Shown: positions 43,938 to 54,230, counted from the stretch's first letter. The stretch is 64,000 bases of DNA from Flavobacterium azizsancarii (GCF_027980145.1 NZ_JAMZNK010000006.1:117401-181400), one strand, 5' to 3'. A program made the numbers and translations. Notes: generated from the letters alone by a model not told the origin.

Positions 43938-45452
43938 TTATTTATCCCACCAAATTCTGGTTGTCATTACATCCAACCCCTGGCGTGAAACTGCTTCTTT
44001 ATAATTAGCTGCATTTGTTATCAACTCTGACTGATCATAAATTAATCTTCTTGGTATAGTTCCTTTTGTTTCTCCTATTGGATCATTTACCGGAACTAAA
44101 ACAGGAAATCCTGTTCGTCTGTATTCTGAGAATGCTTCGAAACCGTTGAACAACAATACAATCCATTTTTGAGTTATAATTTGTTCGATTTTTTCAGCCT
44201 CTGTTCCTGCAGATTTAAAAGCATGAGCTGCAATATAAGTGTTGTATTCTGCTGTTGAAACTGCCGGTACTTTGTCTCCAAAAATAGTCAGTTCCTGCAT
44301 TGCTCCTTTTACTCCGTCTTCATAATATTTCTGTGCCGTTCCGCCAACATTCCAGCCTTTTACAGCTGCTTCTGCAAGGATAAACTGAACCTCAGCATAA
44401 GACATTAACAAAGTAGGTGCGTCTAAGCGCAATACTGTTGAGGTATTAGGATCAGAGAATAATTTTTTGTCTCCACCCGGAAATTCTTTTGCATCATTTG
44501 CAAGACCTTGTTGGTTTGCCGGATTATTGTCTCCACTAGCCTCTAATTTGGCATAAATTCTCAAACGCGGATCGTTATTGTTTTTCAATAAATCGATAAA
44601 TGTTTTACTGAATTTTATATTAGCTTCTCCACCATTCAGATCATTTCTAACCCATGAAGATGTAATAGGATTTGTTCTGACTCCTGCCGGACCTGCATCA
44701 TGCTGTAAAACAAGACTATCATCATTTGATGTAAAAACTCCTTTAGCTACTGCTTTCTCTACATATTGTTGTGCTTTTGCAGGGTTTACTTTAGACAAAC
44801 GCATTGCTACTCTCAACATTAATGAATTGGCCAGTTTTTTCCATTGGCTAACATCACTTTGATAATATAAATCAGCTGCACCTACAAATCCTTTACCAGC
44901 ATCTAAAGCGTCTCCGGCTTCGTCTAATTCTTTTAAAAGGTCATTGTAGATTGCTTCTTGTGTATCGTATTTTGGAGTAAAAACATTTCCATTATACCCT
45001 TTTCCTGCTTCAAAATAAGGAACTTCACCGTAAGTATCTGTCAGTTTTTGAAACATTAGTACTTTCATGATTCTAAGCGCCTGAACCATATTCGAATTTT
45101 CCGGTGCGTCTTTTACAACAGACATTAACTGAAAAATCTGATTCAGTCCTTTACCGTATGATTCTCCAAAAAGAGAACCTGAATATTCCGCAACATAAGT
45201 ATATTTTGACCCCGGACCTCCTAATGAAGCAAAGTGCTGCACTATTTGACCTGCATAACCATTGTTTCCTCTGGTATTAGAATAATCCTGTCCGTCTACA
45301 TAAATCTCAGCAAGTGTAAACATTGATTTTACAGCCGGATCTGTCAAAGCATTTGGATTCTTATTCATTTCCTCGAATCCTTTGTCACATGAAGTTAATG
45401 TCATTGCACCAACGATTGTGATACAGAATATTTTTATAAATTTATTTTTCAT
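43938..45452 (-). CDS. SusD-like lipoprotein of the N-glycan locus
   Basis: 504 residues with lipobox LTSC and Cys at about residue 22 (TSCDKGFEEMNKNPN). The start FEEMNKNPNAL and the block YGEVPYFEAGKG identify the SusD/RagB group with a SusD-like_2 type N-terminus. It pairs with the SusC gene 16 bp upstream. Likely captures mannose-rich N-glycan or mannan fragments at the cell surface, by context. Confidence 0.92.
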   Translation of the reverse strand: MKNKFIKIFCITIVGAMTLTSCDKGFEEMNKNPNALTDPAVKSMFTLAEIYVDGQDYSNTRGNNGYAGQIVQHFASLGGPGSKYTYVAEYSGSLFGESYGKGLNQIFQLMSVVKDAPENSNMVQALRIMKVLMFQKLTDTYGEVPYFEAGKGYNGNVFTPKYDTQEAIYNDLLKELDEAGDALDAGKGFVGAADLYYQSDVSQWKKLANSLMLRVAMRLSKVNPAKAQQYVEKAVAKGVFTSNDDSLVLQHDAGPAGVRTNPITSSWVRNDLNGGEANIKFSKTFIDLLKNNNDPRLRIYAKLEASGDNNPANQQGLANDAKEFPGGDKKLFSDPNTSTVLRLDAPTLLMSYAEVQFILAEAAVKGWNVGGTAQKYYEDGVKGAMQELTIFGDKVPAVSTAEYNTYIAAHAFKSAGTEAEKIEQIITQKWIVLLFNGFEAFSEYRRTGFPVLVPVNDPIGETKGTIPRRLIYDQSELITNAANYKEAVSRQGLDVMTTRIWWDK

Positions 45453-45468
45453 CTTTCAATCTTTATTA

Positions 45469-48400
45469 TTAAAATTTGACATTAAGCGTAACACCATAAT
45501 TTCTTGTCAAAGGCATAGAAGCTCTTTCAAGACCTTGCGCATTGCTGTTAGAATAGTTCGATTCCGGATCAATGTTTGGCACTTTATCATAAATTGTCCA
45601 TAAATTGTGAGCAGAAAATGCTAAACTAATCGATTGAAATGGCGTTTTTGCAAGATATGCTTTAGGGAAATTGTAGCTAAAAGAAACCGCTCTTAACTTC
45701 ACAAAATCAGCATCATACACAAAGTTTGATGATACATCACTATAACTTCTCCAGTAATCATATGCAGAAACAGTCGTGTTTACAGGATTTCCGTTAATAT
45801 CTTTTCCGCTTACTACAATTCCGCCTTCACGTCCGGCAAGTGTCTCTTCAGACAATCCGTAGCGTGCTCCTAATTGATTGGTTGCTGAATAGATTTCTCC
45901 TCCAAATTTAGCATCTACGAAAATTGAAAGTGTGAAATTTTTATAAGAGAAATCATTTGAAAGTCCCATTGCTGTTGGCGCTACACCTTGTCCAACATTA
46001 ATTAAATTACCTCTCAGGAATTTACCATTTGTATCCAATACGATATCCCCTTGTGCGTCTCTCAAATAATCATATGCTTTTATTGTTCCAAAAGGCTGCC
46101 CTTTTTCCAGAACCACAGAAGCTTTTCCATCTCTGTTGTCGTCAAGTTTTTTAGTCGTTATGTTATCCGATAAATTAAGCACTTCACTATGATTGTAAGC
46201 AAAATTGTATCCTATGCTCCATGAAAAAACAGGTGTTTTTATCGCTTTTACATTTATCGCAAATTCAACCCCTTTGTTCATAATTTCTCCTACGTTGATT
46301 TTTGTAGTTTTATAACCGGAAGCCTGAGAAATATCAGCATCAGTAATATCATTCGTTGTTTTCTTCTGGTAGAAAGTTAAATCTGTACTTACTCTGTTAT
46401 TGAAGAAAGTATTTTCGAAACCAAATTCTATTGTACTTACATTATAAGGTTTTAAGAATTTATTGGGTACTGTTTCTCCGTTAACACCCAAAATTGGCTG
46501 TCCCTGAGAATCTGTTTGTCCGTCTGGTGCCGTATAAGTCAATGCCAAAGCATATGCATCAGGCAAAGCTCCTCCTACGTTCCCCCAACCTGCTCTAATT
46601 TTACCATAAGACATCCATTCCGGTAATTTGATGATCTCAGAATAAATAAAACTGGTACTTACAGAGGGATAAAAAGTACTGTTATTTGATGGATCCAGAG
46701 TCGAAAACCAATCTTCACGACCTGTTAAGTTTACATATAAGAAATCTTTGTATCCTATATCAGCTGAGTAGAAAAGAGAGTTTACTTCGCTTTCTGAAAA
46801 CAATTTTTCAGTTTTATCAGGCTGTGTATTTCCATAGAAATATTTGAACGGAACTATAAAATTATTTCCTTTCATTTTAATACCGCTGTATCTGTTGTGT
46901 TGACGGTTCGCTCCAACGAAAGCATCTAAAGAAAGATTTTTTGCAATATCTCCTTTATATCCTAAATAACCCGAAGCATTATATTCTGAACGGCTCTCTA
47001 CTCTGTTTTCATAAGATCCTCCCGGATTATAGTTGATTCCTGTAGGCTCGATTTCAGTATATTCATAATTAATATCATCAATACCAATTACCCCTTTTGC
47101 GTAAATTTTATCTGTAATGTTATAATTTACTTTTGCAGAACCTATAAAACGTTTTCTAAGATCATCGTTCAAAGGTTGTTGTGTTGCAAAGTAAGGATTT
47201 GTCTGGTAGGTATTGGAACCAAAATAATCGGCCTCACCACCATTTGCGTCATATCCGTTGCTTAACCATCTGATGTCTGTTCCCGGAGTCAAAAATGTCG
47301 TTGGAAAAGAGGCATTTCTTGGAGAGTCATTCAAATAAGGTCTGTTGTGACTTTTCTCTGTAATGTACTGTGCATTTGTTTCAATACTAATTTTCTCATT
47401 TACAGCTGAGTTCAGATTCAATGCAATGTTATTTCTTCCGAAATTTGTTCCCGGTAAAATTGACTCGTCTTTTGTATTTCCAAATGACAATCTGAAGTTA
47501 GTAGTTTCATTTCCACCAGAAATTGCCAAAGTATTACTAAACGAATAACCTGTTCTGTAGAAATTCTCTACATTATTATTTCCATATGCCTGGTAAGGTC
47601 TGTTTTTTCCATCAAGAGAAAGAGAAGGAGTTCCGTCATATCTGTCGCCCCACGCATTATAGTAATTATCCCTAAGTTGTTGTAAATTATTATATCTTGT
47701 CGCTACACCATTTAAAGGTTCTCCTGTACCGTATTGATCTTGCCAGTTCAAAAGGCTTGCAGGAGTATTAAAGGTAGAATTTGTACTAAAATCTACACCA
47801 AGCCCTGTACCAGCTTTTCCTTTTTTGGTCGTAATCAAGATTACACCATTTGATCCTCTGTACCCGTAAAGAGCAGAAGCAGCACTACCTTTTAATACTG
47901 ACATAGAAGCGATATCATCCGGATTAAATGATGACATACCATCTCCTTTATCAGCTCCTCCCCACATATTTGCATTTCCTTGCTGGCTGTTGTCGATTGG
48001 GATACCATCTACAACATACAAAGGCTGGTTAAGTCCTGAAGCTGAAGTTGCTCCACGAATTACCACACGACTGGAACCTGATGGTCCTGAAACCGGTGCA
48101 GAAACGTTAACCCCGGCAATTTTTCCCTGAAGGGCATTCCCTAAGTTAATTTCTTTATTCTTAGTCAGTTCATCGCCTTTCAGTTCTCCAACTGCATAAC
48201 CCAAACTTTTCTTTTGTTTTTTAACTCCAAATGAAGTTACTACAACATCCTTTAATTCCTGTGTATTTTCTAACAATACAACCGAAACGCGGTTTTCATT
48301 TTCCTGAAGTACTACTTGTTTTGATGCAAAACCAATAGACGATACATTTAAGGTAACTTTTCCTTCCGGAACATTCATTTTAAATCGGCCTTCCGCATCT

Positions 48401-48564
48401 GTAATTGCATTAAACGGTTTTCCCTGAACTTCTATAGACGCAGCAACAACTCCCTTGTTTTCTGCATCCGCCACTATACCCGTTATTAATCGGTTTTGCG
48501 CCACAGCTCCTAAGCTGCAAAACAATACCATTCCTAACACTGCCAATATTCGTTTCATAAGCAT
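45469..48564 (-). CDS. SusC/RagA-family TonB-dependent transporter of the N-glycan locus
   Basis: 1031 residues with a signal peptide (about 1-22, AVAQ). Carboxypeptidase-regulatory-like domain about 26-105 (ITGIVADAENKGVVAA), plug domain with VVTSFGVKKQKKSLGYAVGEL, ALQGKIAGVNV and SALYGYRGSNGVILITTKKG, and a barrel ending in GVTLNVKF. Translation may start at 48564 or at the second ATG 6 bp later. A LacI-type operator lies about 220 bp upstream. It would import mannosides captured by the SusD partner. Confidence 0.93.
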   Translation of the reverse strand: MLMKRILAVLGMVLFCSLGAVAQNRLITGIVADAENKGVVAASIEVQGKPFNAITDAEGRFKMNVPEGKVTLNVSSIGFASKQVVLQENENRVSVVLLENTQELKDVVVTSFGVKKQKKSLGYAVGELKGDELTKNKEINLGNALQGKIAGVNVSAPVSGPSGSSRVVIRGATSASGLNQPLYVVDGIPIDNSQQGNANMWGGADKGDGMSSFNPDDIASMSVLKGSAASALYGYRGSNGVILITTKKGKAGTGLGVDFSTNSTFNTPASLLNWQDQYGTGEPLNGVATRYNNLQQLRDNYYNAWGDRYDGTPSLSLDGKNRPYQAYGNNNVENFYRTGYSFSNTLAISGGNETTNFRLSFGNTKDESILPGTNFGRNNIALNLNSAVNEKISIETNAQYITEKSHNRPYLNDSPRNASFPTTFLTPGTDIRWLSNGYDANGGEADYFGSNTYQTNPYFATQQPLNDDLRKRFIGSAKVNYNITDKIYAKGVIGIDDINYEYTEIEPTGINYNPGGSYENRVESRSEYNASGYLGYKGDIAKNLSLDAFVGANRQHNRYSGIKMKGNNFIVPFKYFYGNTQPDKTEKLFSESEVNSLFYSADIGYKDFLYVNLTGREDWFSTLDPSNNSTFYPSVSTSFIYSEIIKLPEWMSYGKIRAGWGNVGGALPDAYALALTYTAPDGQTDSQGQPILGVNGETVPNKFLKPYNVSTIEFGFENTFFNNRVSTDLTFYQKKTTNDITDADISQASGYKTTKINVGEIMNKGVEFAINVKAIKTPVFSWSIGYNFAYNHSEVLNLSDNITTKKLDDNRDGKASVVLEKGQPFGTIKAYDYLRDAQGDIVLDTNGKFLRGNLINVGQGVAPTAMGLSNDFSYKNFTLSIFVDAKFGGEIYSATNQLGARYGLSEETLAGREGGIVVSGKDINGNPVNTTVSAYDYWRSYSDVSSNFVYDADFVKLRAVSFSYNFPKAYLAKTPFQSISLAFSAHNLWTIYDKVPNIDPESNYSNSNAQGLERASMPLTRNYGVTLNVKF

Positions 48565-48782
48565 TTTTTTTTGGTTATTCGTTTTGATTTTTGTTTTGTT
48601 TGAACGTGATTGTTTTAATAATTAGTAAAAATTTGAACTCAATTTTAATATGGTATTTATAGCTCTCCAACCTATAAACACTATGATTTAATAGTCATGT
48701 AAACATTCTTCTAATTTTAAGAAATCGATATAGTAAACAGATTAAAAAAATAACTGATTATCAGTTCAATCCATCTAAAATC

Positions 48783-48800
48783 TACTAAAACGATTTAGTA
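48783..48800. promoter_or_regulatory. LacI-type operator upstream of susC
   Basis: TACTAAAACGATTTAGTA is an 18-bp palindrome centred on CG with one mismatch. It matches sites at 49935-49952 and 54001-54020. It lies between the lacI stop and the susC start, so it probably governs susC. The rest of the 297-bp gap shows nothing else clear. Confidence 0.75.
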
Positions 48801-48861
48801 AAATAACTAAAAAAAAACACAAGGCTTTTTTTCTTTTTTATTTTAAAATTTATCCTAAAAA

Positions 48862-49872
48862 CTAAACTGATTCCCGAACAATCAATTCTCCTTTTTTGAT
48901 ACTTTTTTCTACTTTAAATTTATCCATATCAGTCATCTGGCTCATTAATAACTGTATTGACTTTACTGCAATATCTTTAATAGGATGCGCAATAACTGTA
49001 ATTGTTGGCGTGTGCAGCTTATAACTGTCATGATCATCAAAGCTAATTACTGAAATATCTTCAGGAATCCTGATTCCCATGCTTCTAAAAGCCTGAAGCC
49101 CCGCAAGACCCATATAATTTGCTAAGAATATAACGGCATCAATGGCAGGATTCTTTTTAAAAAAATCTTTTATTGTTGCTATTTTAGCCTCTTCATTACT
49201 ATGGTAATCCATATGAAGCACGAATGATTCATTATAAATTTCGAATTCTTTTAATGCATCGCGACAACCATCTTCTCTCAATTTCATCTGAATCATTTCA
49301 GACTTGCTATTGACTATAGCAATATTTTTACGCCCTTTATTGATCAGGAATTTCATTGCCTGATGAGAAGCTTCATAATTATCCATTACGACATGGCTTA
49401 CTCTCTGGCCCGGAAAATACCTGTCGATCAATACAACCGGTTTTTTTAATTTTAAGAGCAGTTCAATACTTTCCTCAAGGTTTTCTGTTGGTGCAATAAT
49501 AAACCCATCAACATTTGCCTGCAAAAGGCTATGGATCAATTCTTCAGAACGTTCATCATCACCGCCAGTACTACAATAAAAAACCCTGTAGTCGATACTT
49601 TTTGCTTCGTCTTCTATAACCCTGGCGAGGTCAGCAAAAAACTGATTCGAAATATCTTCGACAATTAAACCTATAGATCTCGTTTTTCCGGTTCTAAGAC
49701 TTGTAGCAATCATGCTAGGTCGATAATTAAGCTTTTCTGCAACTTCCTGCACTTTTTTAATCACCGCGGGGCTAATCCCCATTTTCTCGCCTTTATCATT
49801 AATGACAAAAGATACAGTAGATATAGACACTTGCGCCTCTGTGGCAATATCCTTAATAGTAATCTTTTTCAT
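48862..49872 (-). CDS. LacI-family transcription regulator
   Basis: 336 residues from the ATG at 49872; a GTG one codon earlier is less likely. The N-terminal helix-turn-helix is ITIKDIATEAQVSISTVSFVIN with hinge SMIATSLRTGKTRSIG, and a periplasmic-binding-like sensor domain covers about 60-336 (GLIVEDISNQFF, VVLIDRYFP, VISFDDHDSYKLHTP). It sits between susC and manA. Operators before susC, before itself and before GH97 suggest a local repressor, probably answering to a mannose-derived sugar. Confidence 0.93.
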   Translation of the reverse strand: MKKITIKDIATEAQVSISTVSFVINDKGEKMGISPAVIKKVQEVAEKLNYRPSMIATSLRTGKTRSIGLIVEDISNQFFADLARVIEDEAKSIDYRVFYCSTGGDDERSEELIHSLLQANVDGFIIAPTENLEESIELLLKLKKPVVLIDRYFPGQRVSHVVMDNYEASHQAMKFLINKGRKNIAIVNSKSEMIQMKLREDGCRDALKEFEIYNESFVLHMDYHSNEEAKIATIKDFFKKNPAIDAVIFLANYMGLAGLQAFRSMGIRIPEDISVISFDDHDSYKLHTPTITVIAHPIKDIAVKSIQLLMSQMTDMDKFKVEKSIKKGELIVRESV

Positions 49873-49914
49873 CACGCGAGTTAATTTTTTATTAAGTTCT
49901 TACTAATAATGTCA

Positions 49915-49952
49915 CAAATATATATAAAAATAGTTACTAAAACGATTTTGTA
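49915..49952 (-). promoter_or_regulatory. lacI promoter with autoregulatory operator
   Basis: The minus strand reads TATATTTG at 49922-49915 (-7 box). The site TACTAAAACGATTTTGTA (49935-49952) covers where the -33 element would lie and matches the other LacI-type sites. The 324-bp gap to manA holds nothing else clear. Confidence 0.65.
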
Positions 49953-50196
49953 ATTATTTTTTTAAACTAATCGTTTTTTTAAAGTGAATTAATCATATAA
50001 TCATCAGTAAATACAAGTATTTCTACCATTAATCATTTTATTATTCTTTAAACGAAGCCTGCTATTTTAATATGAATAATCTGTTATTGTGTTTCTGTGA
50101 TCTCGCAAAAAAATGTTTCTTTCGTAATGAATTATCCTTGTAACTGCTGTGTTTAATGCAATACTTTAAAAATAAAATTATTTTTTATTCTCGTAT

Positions 50197-51165
50197 TTAT
50201 GAAATAAATACTTCTAATATTGATGCTGAACCATCTAGGATATAACTGCGCATATCAGCAGGAATCAAAACTGTATCCCCTTTTTTATATTGATAGGTTA
50301 CGTTTTCATATCTCATTTCAAAAGAACCTTCGATACACATGTAAACCGTAAAAGTCTCTCCGTTTTTATTCCCTTCAATTTTTCCGTCTAACGGAATAAA
50401 ATTAGTGGTAAAATAAGGACAATCAACAATTACATTCGATTGATTTGAAACCGTTTCATATTTTTTATGTGTATCTGTTTTATTATAATTAATGGCATCG
50501 AGTGCTAAATCAACATGTAGTTCTCTTTTGTTTCCCTGAGCATCTACCCTGTCAAAATCATACAATCGATAGGTAATATCAGATGTCTGCTGGATTTCAG
50601 CCACAACCAATCCTGCCCCAATTGCGTGAACAGTTCCGGTTTCAAGAAAGAAAACATCTCCTGCATTTACTTTTACATCATCCAGAATAGAAACCAATGT
50701 ATTATTATTTAGATTTTCCAGATATTCTTCTTTACTCGAATCTTCTTTAAAACCTACTATAATTCTTGCATCAGTATCTGCCTGCATCACGTACCACATT
50801 TCAGTTTTACCAAAAGAATTGTGACGTTCTTTTGCCAATTTATCATTTGGGTGTACTTGTATCGAAAGATCTTCGCGCGCATCCAGATATTTAAACAATA
50901 AAGGAAACTGATTGCCAAATCGTTTATAAACTGCTGTACCTAAAATTTCGTTTGGTGATCCGTCAATTAATTCTGTTAATGATTTTCCTTTTAATTCTCC
51001 ATTAGCCACAACGCTTACATCACCTTCTACGGTAGACAATTCCCAACTTTCTCCTGTAATCTCAGATGTGATTGGTTTATTAAGAACTGTTTGTAGTTTT
51101 TCTCCTCCCCAAATTCTGTCTTTCAGGATTGGTTCAAATTGCAAAGGGTACATTTTTATGCTCAT
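50197..51165 (-). CDS. manA: Mannose-6-phosphate isomerase, class I
   Basis: 322 residues, cytoplasmic. Type I phosphomannose isomerase features: PILKDRIWGGEKL (about 11-23), the zinc-binding LSIQVHPNDKLA and GKTEMWYVM blocks (about 98-125), and FLETGTVHAIGAGLVVAEIQQTSDITYR. It interconverts mannose-6-P and fructose-6-P, closing the route from glycan mannose into glycolysis. A start at 51153 (MYPLQF) is an alternative. Its product pathway joins that of nagB. Confidence 0.93.
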   Translation of the reverse strand: MSIKMYPLQFEPILKDRIWGGEKLQTVLNKPITSEITGESWELSTVEGDVSVVANGELKGKSLTELIDGSPNEILGTAVYKRFGNQFPLLFKYLDAREDLSIQVHPNDKLAKERHNSFGKTEMWYVMQADTDARIIVGFKEDSSKEEYLENLNNNTLVSILDDVKVNAGDVFFLETGTVHAIGAGLVVAEIQQTSDITYRLYDFDRVDAQGNKRELHVDLALDAINYNKTDTHKKYETVSNQSNVIVDCPYFTTNFIPLDGKIEGNKNGETFTVYMCIEGSFEMRYENVTYQYKKGDTVLIPADMRSYILDGSASILEVFIS

Positions 51166-51876
51166 TTTTATATTTTTTAAATTAATATCTAGTTTGTTGT
51201 TTTCTTTTTGCCACAGATTAAATGATTAAAATGATTTTTAAAATATCTGCCAAATCTGCGTGAAACCTTTTTTTTTGCCACGACCCGAGCAAAAGCAAAT
51301 AGGCGAAGCAATTACACGAATTTCCACTAATTAATTTGACTCATTTAAATAATAAACGTGTCTAATTCAAATCATTTAATTTTTGAAATCTGTGGCTAAA
51401 CTTTTTTCTCACGCAGATCTGGCAGATTAAGCAATTTTTTTTAGACAAATACTAGAAGGGAAAAATCCGTGTTTATCCGTGTGCCATTTACATATGCTTA
51501 AGTTTGTTTTTTTTTACCACAAATTAAAATGTTTTTTTTACCACAAATTGCACAAATTTTCTCAAATTATTTTCTTGTAGATTTTTCAGATTTTTACAAA
51601 CAATAGAAAAAAAATCCGTGTTTATCCGTGTTTTCGCTTTAGCGAATCCGTCTCATCCGCGTGCCATTTCGTAAGCAATTTACTTTATAGAAATAGCCAC
51701 TCCACCACTCGCTGCTAATTTTTGTTTTATCTTTGCTTTCTATTTAGCACTAATTATTCTCTCGCAGATTTGGCACATCAAGCAGATTTTTTTGCCAACC
51801 AACAGAAAAAATCCGTGTTTATCCGTGTTTTCGCTTTAGCGAATCAGCGTCATCCGTGTGCCATTTCGTAAGCAAT
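51166..51876. repeat. 711-bp repeat-rich intergenic region with a 197-bp-offset duplication
   Basis: Holds CCACAGATTAAATGATTAAA (from about 51213), the CCCGAGCAA element (51277-51320), CACGCAGATCTGGCAGATTA (about 51411) and several TCCGTGTTTATCCGTGTTTT words. A block at 51604-51748 repeats at 51801-51945, so the second copy reaches into the GH97 coding sequence. Nothing else gene-like is seen. Confidence 0.8.
51680..51748 (-). pseudogene. Duplicated 3' fragment of the GH97 gene
   Basis: Read on the minus strand it ends IKQKLAASGGVAISIK-stop, the same C-terminus as the intact GH97 gene (51877-53979) 197 bp away. An in-frame stop just upstream cuts off the coding match after about 20 codons. 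It is a tandem-duplication remnant. Confidence 0.8.
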
Positions 51877-53979
51877 TTACTTTATAGAAATAGCAACTCC
51901 ACCACTCGCTGCTAATTTTTGTTTCAATTTTGTTTTGCTATTTACCGTTATTTTTCGAATAGTATACGATTGTGGATTGGTTTTGTAATCTGCCGTTTTT
52001 CCGTCTTCATAAATTATTGCTGTATATGATTTTCCTGCAGGAAGAAAACTAAAGTCAATCAAAGCCGTACGCGGGTTTTCATCGGTGATACCGCCTACAA
52101 ACCATTCTTGTTTTCCTTTTGTTTTTCTTGCAATCGTGATATAATCTCCCGGTTCTGCTTCAAGAACATAAGTTGCATCCCAATCCAGCGCGACATCTTT
52201 TATGAACTGAAAAGCATCATTAAAACGCATATAATTTTCAGGCAAATCAGCCGCCATTTGCAACGGACTGTACATGGTAACATATAATGCCAATTGTTTT
52301 GCAAGTGTTGTACTGAGCTTGTTCTTTTTAGCTCCGTAAACAGATAAATCTCCCTGAAAAATTCCGGGCGTATAATCCATTGGACCTCCCATTAGTCGGG
52401 TAAAAGGCAAAATTGTTGTGTGATCCGGATGAATTCCTTCCATTGATTCAAACTCCGTTCCTCGCGCTGATTCCTGAGCAAACCAGTTAGGATAGGTACG
52501 GTGCAAACCAGTTGGACGAACTGCTTCATGAGAGTCTACCATTATTTTATGTTTGGCAGCTTCTTTGGCTACATATGTATAATGATTGACCATTTGCTGT
52601 CCGTCATGATGTTCTCCTCTTGGAATAATTGGCCCAACATATCCTGTTTTTACAGCATTATAATTATTATCAACCATAAAGTTGAAGGCATCATTTAATT
52701 GTCGTTCGTACTCAGCAGTCGAAGATGTAGTTTCGTGATGCATGACAATTTTCACCTTCTTCTTACTGGCATAATCACTTAAATCTTTCACATCAAAATC
52801 AGGATAGGCTTTTGTAAAACTATAAATACGTTCTTTTTTGAAAGCCGTATTATCTTCCCAGCCTTCATTCCAGCCTTCGACTAAAACTGCATCAAAACCA
52901 TTTGCTGCGGCGAAATCAATATATTCTTTTACATGTTTTGTATTGGCTCCGTGTGTATTATTTGGTTTTAATTTAGAGAAATCAGTTTCACCAATTACAA
53001 CATCCTGATTATCAGAATATGCCCAGGTAGATCCTCCACCTGTAAAATATTCCCACCAAACGCCAATGTATTTAACGGGTTTAATCCAGGAAGTATCATC
53101 AAAACTACAAGGTTCATTAAGATTCAAAATCATTTTTGATGCTAAAATAGCTCTGGCGTCATCACTCACTACAATGGTTCGCCAAGGCGTAAAACTTCCG
53201 GTCTGAATATATCCTTTATTTCCAACAGCATCCGGAACGAGATGAGAACTTAATGAATACGTTTTGTCATCGACATTAAGACACATTGCCGGATAATTTT
53301 TCAAGGCTGCTTCGTGAATATTGATATAAAGTCCGTCATTGGTCTTCATCATTAAAGGCGTTTGTGTTGCCAAATTTTTAATAGTCGTTTGAGCCGCAAG
53401 AGAAACATGTGTAGCTTTATAGACCAAAGATTGCATCTCTGATATTTTTGAAGTTGTATAACTATATTCGTTCGTGTCATAATCTCCAGGAATCCAGAAA
53501 AGTTTATGATCTCCTGTCAGATTAAATTCGGTAGTTTCTTCCTGAATAATAAAGTGACGTAAGTTATCCTGCACCGGAAATTCATATCGAAACCCCAAAC
53601 CATCATTAAACAAACGAAAGTAAATCGACATTTTTCGCTTACTCTTTTCTTGCACAAGATCTGCCTTTAATTCATTATATTGATTTTGTATTTCTTTTTG
53701 TTCTCCCAAAACCGGTTTCCAGATACTATTATCCGACTGAAATTTTGTGGCAGCGATCTGAAAACCTTCATTCAGCATACTATCTGACTTTAGAACAAAA
53801 CCCAATTTGCTTTCTTTGATCACTTCTTTTTTCTTGTAAATCAAAGAATAAACAGGAGTTCCTGCTGTATTTACTGAAAATTTCATAGTAAGATTACCAT
53901 CAGGAGATTTTAGTTCCTGGGCATCTACAAATACATTCGAAACGATAATAAAAAAGCAGGTAAAAAATATATTTTTCAT
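51877..53979 (-). CDS. GH97 alpha-glucosidase (inverting, SusB-like), exported
   Basis: 700 residues with a signal peptide (1-20, NVFVDAQ). N-terminal beta-sandwich (about 22-285), then a TIM barrel (about 290-590) with YIGVWWEYFTGGGSTW, the glutamates of HHETTSS, DSHEAVRPTGL and ESARGTEFE that mark the calcium-dependent inverting branch, and a C-terminal beta domain. Typical substrates are alpha-glucosides. A LacI-type operator overlaps its promoter, tying it to the N-glycan locus, where removal of glucose caps from high-mannose glycans would be fitting; this is inference. Confidence 0.92.
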   Translation of the reverse strand: MKNIFFTCFFIIVSNVFVDAQELKSPDGNLTMKFSVNTAGTPVYSLIYKKKEVIKESKLGFVLKSDSMLNEGFQIAATKFQSDNSIWKPVLGEQKEIQNQYNELKADLVQEKSKRKMSIYFRLFNDGLGFRYEFPVQDNLRHFIIQEETTEFNLTGDHKLFWIPGDYDTNEYSYTTSKISEMQSLVYKATHVSLAAQTTIKNLATQTPLMMKTNDGLYINIHEAALKNYPAMCLNVDDKTYSLSSHLVPDAVGNKGYIQTGSFTPWRTIVVSDDARAILASKMILNLNEPCSFDDTSWIKPVKYIGVWWEYFTGGGSTWAYSDNQDVVIGETDFSKLKPNNTHGANTKHVKEYIDFAAANGFDAVLVEGWNEGWEDNTAFKKERIYSFTKAYPDFDVKDLSDYASKKKVKIVMHHETTSSTAEYERQLNDAFNFMVDNNYNAVKTGYVGPIIPRGEHHDGQQMVNHYTYVAKEAAKHKIMVDSHEAVRPTGLHRTYPNWFAQESARGTEFESMEGIHPDHTTILPFTRLMGGPMDYTPGIFQGDLSVYGAKKNKLSTTLAKQLALYVTMYSPLQMAADLPENYMRFNDAFQFIKDVALDWDATYVLEAEPGDYITIARKTKGKQEWFVGGITDENPRTALIDFSFLPAGKSYTAIIYEDGKTADYKTNPQSYTIRKITVNSKTKLKQKLAASGGVAISIK

Positions 53980-54000
53980 AAATCAAGAAATTTTCAATAG

Positions 54001-54025
54001 TTGCTAAATCGATTTAGCAAACATA
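54001..54025 (-). promoter_or_regulatory. LacI-type operator overlapping the GH97 promoter
   Basis: TTGCTAAATCGATTTAGCAA (54001-54020) is a perfect 20-bp palindrome. On the minus strand the -7 box TATGTTTG (54025-54018) overlaps it, so a bound repressor would block initiation. Confidence 0.8.
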
Positions 54026-54230
54026 ATAAAAAATGTCATACTTGTAAACTTAATGTAAAATTTATGATTTCGAAATAACTAATTAATCTTACCAAACAGA
54101 ATATATGACACTACAATTCAAAAGCTTACAGCCCATTAAAAACATAAGAAATGAATAGTAATCAACACCAAAAATCTATCGAAATAAAAGGTTTATAAAA
54201 AAATTAACAACTACGAGAACCAATAAAAAG

